Of a stretch of 64,000 nucleotides of DNA, positions 57,307 to 64,000 are shown in pieces. The notes below the pieces were generated by a model. The model was not told where the DNA came from and searched no databases. It worked only from the letters and a program-made list of their open reading frames with translations. The stretch's first letter is position 1, and each line of letters starts with the position of its first letter. Source of the stretch: Streptomyces sp. WZ-12 (GTDB taxonomy: Bacteria > Actinomycetota > Actinomycetes > Streptomycetales > Streptomycetaceae); NCBI RefSeq assembly GCF_028898845.1, contig NZ_CP118574.1, positions 4,623,001 to 4,687,000 of the forward strand, in the 5' to 3' direction. The position numbers and the translations under genes are program-made.

Positions 57307-58832
57307 CCGGACGGGAGTACAGCGACGAGTTCGCCGACGCGCTCGCGCTGGCCAACGACACCGCGGTGGCCCACCAACGGTCCGGCCGCGCCGACCGGCC
57401 GCCCGGCGCCTCCGCAGGCGACCCGGACCCGGACCGCCCCACCGGCCCCCACGAGGCGGGGCACACCGCGCCGGGCGCCCCCGCGCCGTCCGCGGCCACC
57501 CCGCCCCACCCCGGCGCGCGGCCCTCCGACCACCCCCATACGCCCTGGCCCGCGGCCCGTGAGCAGGCCGAACGCGCCGTGCGCCAGCCGCCCGCCCCCG
57601 GGACGGCCGACCTCGCCGACGCGCTCGGACGCACGCTCGCCGTCCCCCTCACCGCCCTCACCGACCTGCCGTCGTTCGACACCTCGGCGATGGACGGCTG
57701 GGCGGTCGCCGGCCCCGGCCCGTGGCGCGTCGACGCCACCGCGTCCGACGACGCCGACCGTGGCCGGGGCGCCGGCATCCTCGCCGGCCACGCCACCACC
57801 CTGGCGCTCCCCGACGGCCATGCGGTCCCCATCGCCACCGGCGCCCGCATCCCGGCCGGCGCCACCGCGGTGCTGCGCAGCGAACACGGCGAGGTCCTCG
57901 AACTCCCCGACGGCCGAGCCCGGTTGTACGCGCCGCGGCCGGTGCCCCCGGGCCAGGACATCCGCCCGCGCGGCCAGGAGTGCCGGGCCGGCGACCATCT
58001 GCTGGCCGCCGGCACGCCGGTGACCCCCGCCGTCCTCGGCCTGGCCGCCGCGGCCGGCTACGACGAGCTGTCCGTCCACCCCCGGCCCCGCGTCGAGGTG
58101 CTCGTCCTCGGCGACGAACTGCTGCGCAGCGGGCTGCCGGAGGGCGGCCGGATCCGCGATGCGCTCGGCCCGATGCTGGTCCCGTGGCTGCGGGCGCTGG
58201 GCGCCGAGGCGGCGGCCCCCCGGCACCTCGGCGACGACGCCGAGGCGCTGCACGACGCCCTCGCCGCCTCCACCGCCGACCTGATCGTCACCACCGGCGG
58301 CACCGCGTCCGGCCCGGTCGACCACGTGCACCCCACCCTCCGCCGGCTCGGCGCGGAACTGCTGGTGGACGGCGTGGCGGTGCGGCCCGGCCACCCCATG
58401 CTGCTGGCCCGCCTCGCCCCGCGCCGCCACCTCGTCGGCCTCCCCGGCAACCCGCTGGCCGCGGTCTCCGGCCTGCTCACCCTCGCCGAACCGCTGCTCC
58501 GCACGCTCGCCGCCCGCTGCCCCGCCACGCCCTGCCGCCTGCCGCTGGCGGCCACCGTTCAGGGGCACCCGCACGACACCCGGCTCGTCCCGGTCGCCTA
58601 CCGCGACGACGCCCGGCGCGGGCAGACGGCCGCGCCGCTGCACTTCCACGGGCCCGCCATGCTGCGCGGGATCGCCGCCGCCGACGCGTTGGCGGTCATC
58701 CCGCCGGGCGGCGCGGAGCGCGGCACGGAGGTGGAGCTCCTCGAACTCCCCTGGCCCGCCGGCTGGTCGGCCACCTCGCCGACCCCCGGCACCCCGTACG
58801 ACCCCGCGGCCCCCGCCGGAGGCACCGCGTGA
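57303..58832 (+). CDS. moeA: Molybdopterin molybdotransferase MoeA
   Basis: 509 residues from ATG 57303, overlapping the MobA-like stop (ATGA). An Ala/Pro/Gly-rich N-terminal extension of about 80 residues precedes the MoeA domains. Motifs: FDTSAMDGWAV, GARIPAGATAVLRSEH, VLVLGDELLRSG and the MPT-binding VTTGGTASGPVDHV. GLPGNPLAAVSGLLTLAEPLL is present near the C-terminus. It inserts molybdate into adenylated molybdopterin. Confidence 0.93.
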   Translation: MTGREYSDEFADALALANDTAVAHQRSGRADRPPGASAGDPDPDRPTGPHEAGHTAPGAPAPSAATPPHPGARPSDHPHTPWPAAREQAERAVRQPPAPGTADLADALGRTLAVPLTALTDLPSFDTSAMDGWAVAGPGPWRVDATASDDADRGRGAGILAGHATTLALPDGHAVPIATGARIPAGATAVLRSEHGEVLELPDGRARLYAPRPVPPGQDIRPRGQECRAGDHLLAAGTPVTPAVLGLAAAAGYDELSVHPRPRVEVLVLGDELLRSGLPEGGRIRDALGPMLVPWLRALGAEAAAPRHLGDDAEALHDALAASTADLIVTTGGTASGPVDHVHPTLRRLGAELLVDGVAVRPGHPMLLARLAPRRHLVGLPGNPLAAVSGLLTLAEPLLRTLAARCPATPCRLPLAATVQGHPHDTRLVPVAYRDDARRGQTAAPLHFHGPAMLRGIAAADALAVIPPGGAERGTEVELLELPWPAGWSATSPTPGTPYDPAAPAGGTA

Positions 58833-59302
58833 AGCTCCCGTCCCACGACGCCGCGGCGCGCGAGATCCCCCAGGACCGCTCCCACCGGGTGCTGCTGCCC
58901 CGCCGCGCCCCGAAGGCCCCGATACGGCAGGTCGCCCGCCGGCTGCTGATGGCCCTGCTGGTCCTCGTCGCCACGGTCTTCATCGTCTGGATCGACCGCG
59001 AGGGGTACCACGACAACGCCGGCGGCCCCCTCGACCTGCTCGACTGCTTCTACTACGCCACCGTCACGCTCTCCACCACGGGATACGGCGACATCGTCCC
59101 CTACAGCTCCGGTGCCCGGCTGACCAACATCCTGCTGGTGACCCCGCTCCGTGTGCTGTTCCTGATCATCCTGGTCGGCACCACGCTGGAGGTGCTGACC
59201 GAACGCACCCGCGAGCAGTGGCAATTGAAACGCTGGAGTCAACACTTCGCCGGATGCACCACAACGTTTCAGGCGTCATGGCCGTTGGCCACGGCCCGCT
59301 GA
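58829..59302 (+). CDS. Two-TM potassium channel, truncated after the pore domain
   Basis: 157 residues from GTG 58829, overlapping the moeA stop. TM1 at about residues 38-56, selectivity filter TTGYGD, TM2 with LRVLFLIILVGTTLEVLTE. Homology to the opposite-strand channel runs through ERTREQWQLKRW (to about 59236), then unrelated sequence ends the frame. The cytoplasmic RCK (TrkA-N/C) domains are missing, which the full-length family has. It may be a pore-only channel or a broken gene. Its end overlaps the opposite-strand gene by 34 bases. Confidence 0.82.
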   Translation: MKLPSHDAAAREIPQDRSHRVLLPRRAPKAPIRQVARRLLMALLVLVATVFIVWIDREGYHDNAGGPLDLLDCFYYATVTLSTTGYGDIVPYSSGARLTNILLVTPLRVLFLIILVGTTLEVLTERTREQWQLKRWSQHFAGCTTTFQASWPLATAR

Positions 59303-60387
59303 ATGGTGATGATCCGGTCCGTCGGTCGAAGCTCCGCCACCTCCGGCTCGGCGTAGTCCAGCACCCTGCCCCCGCGTAGGACGGCCACGACCAGGTCACT
59401 GGACTCGCGCGGGGACCGCCCCACCTCGCTTTCCGTAACCGCCCGTTCAGTGATGTCCAGCCCGCTGCCGAAGGTCAACAGGTCTTCCAGGACCGTGCTC
59501 GCGCTTGGGCTGGCCATCGACATGCCGAGCAGCCGACCCGCGGAGCTGGAACTCGTGATGACGGAGTCGGCACCGCTCTGCTTCAACAACGGGATGTTCT
59601 CGTCTTCCCGGACCGCCACCACGATGGCGGCCTGTTTGTTGAGTTGGCGTGCGGTGAGCGTTACCAGGGCGGCGGTCTCGTCCCGTTGGGTGGCGATGAC
59701 CACCTTTGCGGCCCGATGCAGCTCGGCCTGGCGCAGGATGTCGGAACGGGTCGCGTCGCCGAGCACACCCACGAACCCGTCACTGCTGGCCACGTCCACC
59801 ATCTGCTTCTTGGGGTCGACCACCACGATCTTGTGCTTGGACACGCCCTGGCCCACCAAGGTCTGAGCGGTGCGACGGCCCTTGGTGCCGTACCCGATGA
59901 CGACGACGTGGTTTCGAAGCCGGGACCGCCAGCGATGGACCCGGACCTGATGCCGAGTGCGTTCGGTCAGCACCTCCAGCGTGGTACCGACCAGAATGAT
60001 CAGGAACAGCACGCGGAGCGGCGTGATGACCAGGATGTTGGTCAGTCGCGCACCGTCGCTGACTGGTGTGATGTCGCCGTATCCCGTGGTGGAGAGTGTC
60101 ACGGTCGCGTAGTACGCCGCTTCGAGCAAGCCAACGGACCCGCCGGCGTTGTCGTGGTACCCGTCGCGGTCCGCCCACACGACGAACGTCGTGATCACCA
60201 GAACCACGAGGGCCATGACAAGGCGTCGCATGACCTGCCGGAGCGGCGGCCGTACGCCTTGCAGGGGCATCACGATGGCCCGGTCAGCCTCGGTGTCCTT
60301 CTCGGCTTGGCCGCGCGCACGCGACCAGAGGGAGCGGAGAATGGAGCCCCGTGCGGCACCACGGGACGGTCGCTGATCTTCCCTCAT
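59269..60387 (-). CDS. Potassium channel with RCK (TrkA-N/TrkA-C) domains
   Basis: 372 residues from ATG 60387 after AGGGGAG. Pore module (TM1, YYATVTLSTTGYGDITP, TM2), then the NAD-binding TrkA-N domain with NHVVVIGYGTKGRRTAQTL and VVVDPKKQMVDVAS, and a C-terminal TrkA-C-like part. Gated ion channel for K+ with ligand-controlled conductance. It is the intact counterpart of the truncated gene it meets tail to tail. It lies at the start of the AT-richer terminal region and may have arrived with it. Confidence 0.9.
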   Translation of the reverse strand: MREDQRPSRGAARGSILRSLWSRARGQAEKDTEADRAIVMPLQGVRPPLRQVMRRLVMALVVLVITTFVVWADRDGYHDNAGGSVGLLEAAYYATVTLSTTGYGDITPVSDGARLTNILVITPLRVLFLIILVGTTLEVLTERTRHQVRVHRWRSRLRNHVVVIGYGTKGRRTAQTLVGQGVSKHKIVVVDPKKQMVDVASSDGFVGVLGDATRSDILRQAELHRAAKVVIATQRDETAALVTLTARQLNKQAAIVVAVREDENIPLLKQSGADSVITSSSSAGRLLGMSMASPSASTVLEDLLTFGSGLDITERAVTESEVGRSPRESSDLVVAVLRGGRVLDYAEPEVAELRPTDRIITIQRAVANGHDA

Positions 60388-60556
60388 GTGGTCGGCTCCC
60401 CTTGACCGGCCGGCTCTGCGGCGTTTCGCGCGTAAGACATACGGCTATCTTCAGGTATCAGGCCGCCTTTATGTCCTGTTCAGATTGCCGCGACGCGGAC
60501 GACCCAACCGTCGACCCCCGTGTGTACGACATCCGCATGCACACCGGGCGTCGACG

Positions 60557-61144
60557 TCACTTGGACCAGTAGGGGTCCCGCACATCTGGGGTGTAGTCCG
60601 GACCTCCGTTGGGTGCCCCAGGAAAGTGGTCGCCTTCCTCTCCTTTTACGTCACCACTGCGCTCGGAAGACAGGGCGCCAACGCTGGCGTAGAGTTCGAC
60701 GTCGCCGAAGCTGCTCACCGAGAATTTTGCAAATCGGTCATCCGCTGTCTTGCCGGAAATTGAAGGCTCTCGGGGGTTCGATGCGGCAATCTTGAACCCC
60801 TCCTTGCGCCAATGCTTGGTGACCGTTGCAAGCAGCTCGGTCAATTTCTTTTGTGAGATCTTTGTGCGCACATACCGATACCTGCCAACGTCTACTTGGC
60901 CATTTGCCTTATTCGTAAACGAGTTCCTGCGCTCCGATATTTGAGCCGGGCCGTCTCGCCACTTGAGTTGAGGGCGGACTGCGTCGACAGTTCCATCTAG
61001 GACGGAGTTGACTTGCTTGACGGCCTGATTCACATTAATGGTTGGCTCGGGGGTATCTCCTGGTAGGGCCGAACAACCTCCAAGGAGGCTGGTTGCAAGG
61101 ATCGTGCTAGCAGTCGATACGGGAAACCTTCGTCGAGTCATCAT
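60557..61144 (-). CDS. Small predicted lipoprotein of the type VII-like cassette
   Basis: 195 residues from tandem ATGs at 61144. The N-terminus with FPVSTASTILATSLLGGC is a signal peptide with a lipobox (LGGC), so it should be membrane-anchored at Cys 24. The mature part has no recognised domain; VNQAVKQVNSVLDGTVDAVRPQLKW and a GPNGGPD-like tail are visible. It begins three bases after the hydrolase stop and is probably co-translated. Codon use is AT-richer than in the rest of the window. Could be an immunity or wall-associated partner; function unknown. Confidence 0.78.
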   Translation of the reverse strand: MMTRRRFPVSTASTILATSLLGGCSALPGDTPEPTINVNQAVKQVNSVLDGTVDAVRPQLKWRDGPAQISERRNSFTNKANGQVDVGRYRYVRTKISQKKLTELLATVTKHWRKEGFKIAASNPREPSISGKTADDRFAKFSVSSFGDVELYASVGALSSERSGDVKGEEGDHFPGAPNGGPDYTPDVRDPYWSK

Positions 61145-61147
61145 GTT

Positions 61148-62785
61148 TCAGCGCTCCCCTTGCAAGGTGACCTTTTCTGGATGACCGGTCACGATTGCGC
61201 CCATATTGTCCAAGGAGTCGCCACCCTCGGGTTTAAAGTAATTAGAATGAGAGTCCCCTGGGTTTCCGAATGCGACACCGAATCGATTTCCGCCGAACTC
61301 CTTGCTGGCTGGATCCTGTCCGAACCACAATTCATGCGGGTCGGCAAGGTGAGCTATGACGCCAAAACTTGATTCGATTTTGGAAGGTGCATGGGTGACA
61401 GGATCGCTATCAGCCGCTCCCACCCACACATGGTCCGCGCCGACCCCAAGGTCCTCGGCCTTCTGTGCTCCCGTGCCTGGACTTCCTACGAGGATGATGT
61501 CGTCGGCAGGGATTCCTCCCTCGCGCTGAGCTGCCTGGCCCACCGTGAACGAACCATAACTGTGCCCGATCGCCGTAACGTGTGGGCGGTCTCCATGATG
61601 GGTCGCTTGGATGCCGTCCAGGAATTTTCCGAAGTCCGCCCCGCCCTGCTCACCTCGCCCTGTTCCCGCAACTTCAGGACCTTGCGGCGCATCGTATCCA
61701 AGCCAGACGATCGAGGCAGTTTTTTGTCGATGATCTGCCTTATTCGCGGAATCCCAGACATTCTCGGCGCGCCCTCCGTCCTCTCCTCCCACATCTGCGA
61801 GTGTGGTGCTGAAACCAGGTACGTAGGCGGCGACATTGTCCGCTGTGTCGGGATCCCCATACGACAGGATGGCTCGTCCCTGGCCCTCCGGTCCGATGCC
61901 GAGCAGAAGCGGTTCCGGCTCTTTCCCATCGCCGTTCTCTAGGCGCTCTCTGATCGCCTTGAAGCCGTCGTGCTTGTCCTTCACCTCGTTCGGCGCAGGG
62001 TCCGGATACGCGGCAATCAACCTGTCGAGATTAACTCGATTGGCTTTATCGCGAGTCTTTGCGGGTATCCCGTCTAGGTTTCCGATAATGATCGGATTCA
62101 GTGCCAGCTGCTCCTCCTGCTCCTCCTTGCTTAGACCGTTCCACCAGTCCCGGACCTTCTTCGGGTCCGTCCCCTTCGCTGGAGCCGATTCAAGCCCGAC
62201 GGCCGGTCCCGCGATCTTGGAAATGTCCGAGGCGTCCCGCTGTGACTTCATGCCGTCTACGGCAAGCCCTCGGGCGACCTGCAATCTCGACAGGGCAACT
62301 CGATAGCGAGCATCTATCTCCGCAGCATTGCGCAAGACGGAGAATATGTTGCCCTCAAGGCCGCGCCGCTCCTGCTCCTTTGCCGGCACTCCTGCGTCAG
62401 GGTCACCGGTGGGTATGTCGCCCTCGTCGGCGTAGATAACCTCACCGGTCGGCGCAATTTTGTAGCCCTTCGTGGTGGCTTCGTTCAATGCCTGATCAAG
62501 CGCCTTTTGCTGCGCTCGAAGTTCCGTGATGACCCCGTCCAACGTTGTCTCGATCAGCGCGCATTCCTGGGCGCCGAACTGGAAGTTCTCGCCTAGTTTG
62601 CTCATGCGCTGCTGTGCCTTATCGGCTGCCTCTCCGGACCATTCACGCTCCAGTGGGCGGCGCATGTATGCGTCGAGTCGGTCAGAATAGCCCCCGAGTC
62701 GACGATTGATCTGCGCCCATTCTTCCTTTGCACCTTCCAGCGCGGAAAGGCGGAGGTTCTGGAGGACTTGTACGGTTAGAGTCAT
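61148..62785 (-). CDS. DUF1023 alpha/beta hydrolase with WXG-like N-terminus
   Basis: 545 residues from ATG 62785. The N-terminal ~110 residues are helical with EREWSGEAADKA, a W-x-G turn like that of WXG100 proteins. The C-terminal half (about residues 310-520) is the DUF1023 alpha/beta hydrolase domain with nucleophile elbow GHSYGSFTVGQAA, and candidate acid and His in ADSDPVTH and DSHSNYF. This combination is typical of substrates or effectors of type VII (ESX) secretion in actinomycetes. It starts six bases after the small upstream gene; the three genes form one operon. Substrate unknown. Confidence 0.88.
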   Translation of the reverse strand: MTLTVQVLQNLRLSALEGAKEEWAQINRRLGGYSDRLDAYMRRPLEREWSGEAADKAQQRMSKLGENFQFGAQECALIETTLDGVITELRAQQKALDQALNEATTKGYKIAPTGEVIYADEGDIPTGDPDAGVPAKEQERRGLEGNIFSVLRNAAEIDARYRVALSRLQVARGLAVDGMKSQRDASDISKIAGPAVGLESAPAKGTDPKKVRDWWNGLSKEEQEEQLALNPIIIGNLDGIPAKTRDKANRVNLDRLIAAYPDPAPNEVKDKHDGFKAIRERLENGDGKEPEPLLLGIGPEGQGRAILSYGDPDTADNVAAYVPGFSTTLADVGGEDGGRAENVWDSANKADHRQKTASIVWLGYDAPQGPEVAGTGRGEQGGADFGKFLDGIQATHHGDRPHVTAIGHSYGSFTVGQAAQREGGIPADDIILVGSPGTGAQKAEDLGVGADHVWVGAADSDPVTHAPSKIESSFGVIAHLADPHELWFGQDPASKEFGGNRFGVAFGNPGDSHSNYFKPEGGDSLDNMGAIVTGHPEKVTLQGER

Positions 62786-62791
62786 CGAGAA

Positions 62792-63160
62792 TTATCCAAA
62801 GGGATTGTCGAGGTTGGCGGTGCTCTGCATCGCTGGGCGGATGGAGACAGAGTTGTTCCCGGCAGCAGGCCGGGTGAACGACTGGGCGGTTGTCTCGTCG
62901 TTCTTCTCGTAGTTGTCCGCAGTGTCCCTGAGCGAGCGTGCGACCTCGCCGCACTCCTTCTGGACGTCGATGAGTCGATCATGCCAAGACTGATGAGTCT
63001 TCATCAGTTCCCCAACGAATTCGAACCCCTCTGTTTGCCCCGTTATGCCCTGGTGCTGTGCGTTCAGGCTCCCAAGGGCAGTTCCTATGCCGGCTTGCAT
63101 CTCTTCGCTATGGGTAGCGGCCGAGCGAAGCGCAGTTGGCTTGACTTTGGTGGTCGACAA
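62792..63160 (-). CDS. WXG100/EspC-like small helical protein
   Basis: 122 residues from a TTG start at 63160 (GGGGGG upstream); no ATG or GTG fits better. Two predicted helices with a central turn containing HQSWHDRL, and a C-terminal segment RSLRDTADNYEKNDETTAQSF that matches the YxxxD/E-type secretion signal seen in EspC-family type VII substrates. Polar tail ends STANLDNPFG. First gene of the cassette. No ESX core (EccCDE) lies in the window, so the secretion partner would be elsewhere. Confidence 0.78.
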   Translation of the reverse strand: MSTTKVKPTALRSAATHSEEMQAGIGTALGSLNAQHQGITGQTEGFEFVGELMKTHQSWHDRLIDVQKECGEVARSLRDTADNYEKNDETTAQSFTRPAAGNNSVSIRPAMQSTANLDNPFG

Positions 63161-63392
63161 AGTTCCCCCCGATTCCCCGTTTTCTCCTGAGTCCGTGAGG
63201 GAGCATTGTCAAGCGCCCCTCAGGCGTGGACAGTCTGACACGTACGCGATGACTCCAGAACTCACCTAAACGGCTACATCCGGCCAATACTGTGCCAGTC
63301 GGCCTTCACTGCGCTGCAGTTGTCGAGTCCCTGGTTGCTGGAGCTGCTCACAACCCTTCGGAAGAGAAGCTACCCATCACCTTCTGTCTCGT

Positions 63393-63890
63393 TCAGGGCG
63401 TGGCGGGGTCTCGCTCGTCTTTGGGTAGCTCGCCGTGTTCCAGGTACACGGAGTGCGCCAGGGCCCTGGCCGTGATAGCGGCCTTCACGCGCCGGGAAAG
63501 TCGCGGGATCAAGAGTTCATCGAGCTTGTCTGCGTGGTGGAATTCGGCAGCCAGCAACTCGTCAGAAGCGGGATTGATCCTGGCCAGTTGCTCGGGGCAT
63601 AGCTGCCCGCCGTCGAACACGTACAGGACCTTGTCGCCTTCGGCCTCGCTCGGGGCCCAGTCGACGACCAGCAGCGGCCCGATGGCCGGAGTGATGCCGA
63701 GCTCCTCCTCGACCTCCCGTCGGCAGGCGGCCAAGGGTGACTCTCCTCGCTCGATGTACCCGCCCGGGATCTCCCACTTCGGCTTGTAGGACGGCTTGAC
63801 CAACAGGACCTGGTCCTGGTCGTCGAAGAACAGCGCGCCCGCTGCCATCCGGGGAGTTGCCATGCGCTGCTCGTGCTCGTTCTCGGCCAT
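63393..63890 (-). CDS. Nudix hydrolase
   Basis: 165 residues from ATG 63890 (an internal ATG at 63863 is an alternative start). The Nudix box is complete: GGYIERGESPLAACRREVEEELGI, matching GX5EX7REUXEEXGU, where Glu residues bind Mg. It hydrolyses nucleoside diphosphates linked to another group; the substrate is undetermined. It lies beyond the type VII-like cassette; 63191-63392 holds no supported gene. Confidence 0.92.
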   Translation of the reverse strand: MAENEHEQRMATPRMAAGALFFDDQDQVLLVKPSYKPKWEIPGGYIERGESPLAACRREVEEELGITPAIGPLLVVDWAPSEAEGDKVLYVFDGGQLCPEQLARINPASDELLAAEFHHADKLDELLIPRLSRRVKAAITARALAHSVYLEHGELPKDERDPATP

Positions 63891-64000
63891 GTCGCCGACC
63901 CTAACGACCTCTGCCCCGCAGGCGAGAGATGCCTCGAACCCTGTCATTCGTTATGCACGTCGTGTGACACTCGGTGGGGCAGAGCGAGGGGAGGGCGGCC

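Noticed and set aside
60351..60572. Short plus-strand open frame upstream of the channel
   Set aside because: 73 residues without domain, ribosome site or good codon pattern; it partly overlaps the channel start region.
63292..63789. 165-residue plus-strand frame opposite the Nudix gene
   Set aside because: It is antisense to a complete Nudix box and has Ser-rich shadow composition without motifs.

Overview
The window is a high-GC actinomycete chromosome segment, almost certainly Streptomyces, lying just downstream of oriC. The evidence is the order dnaN (3' end) - gnd - recF - dciA - gyrB - gyrA - DUF3566 - tRNA-Ile, the perfect ParB/parS sites (GTTTCACGTGAAAC), the strong third-position G/C bias, and Streptomyces-typical families (DLW-39 peptide, DUF5324, CrgA, class E sortases, BkdABC). 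No CRISPR array, rRNA gene, transposase or integrase is visible.

Layout. 0-9.4 kb: replication and topology core with two parS sites between dciA and gyrB. 9.5-17.3 kb: secreted VWA protein, Ser/Thr kinase with an adjacent HTH regulator, tRNA-Ala(TGC), DUF5324, cyclophilin, zinc-finger rhomboid protease, a DnaA-box cluster and crgA. 17.4-22.2 kb: DUF881 protein, three class E sortases and a translationally coupled pabA-like amidotransferase; two parS sites lie inside one sortase gene. 22.2-30.3 kb (minus strand): the growth and division operon fhaA-fhaB-PP2C-ftsW/rodA-pbpA-pknB. 30.7-36.4 kb: tRNA-Leu(CAG), then three regulator-centred pairs (LysR/MFS, HxlR/azoreductase, MarR/membrane protein). 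36.8-40.0 kb: DUF2252, J-domain-like and rhodanese proteins.

40-56 kb is a catabolic block. It holds the phenylacetyl-CoA epoxidase operon paaABCDE with a trailing acyl-CoA dehydrogenase, a DUF5819-HTTM-TrmH trio, paaN diverging from a 3-hydroxyacyl-CoA dehydrogenase followed by a TetR regulator, and an Lrp regulator (bkdR) diverging from the branched-chain 2-oxoacid dehydrogenase genes bkdABC. Three copies of a PaaR-like operator (core ACCGNNCGNNCGGT) sit in front of paaA, between paaN and the dehydrogenase, and in front of bkdA. This suggests that one TetR repressor controls phenylacetate and branched-chain acid breakdown together. bkdR itself appears frameshifted in a C-rich tract.

56.4-64 kb: a MobA-like/DUF6457 fusion and moeA are coupled to a potassium channel gene truncated after its pore. 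A full-length homologue lies tail to tail with it. Beyond that point the sequence becomes visibly AT-richer and carries a three-gene type VII secretion-type cassette (small EspC/WXG-like protein, DUF1023 alpha/beta hydrolase with a WXG-like N-terminus, small lipoprotein) and a Nudix hydrolase. This end looks like an accessory region whose left border is inside the channel gene.
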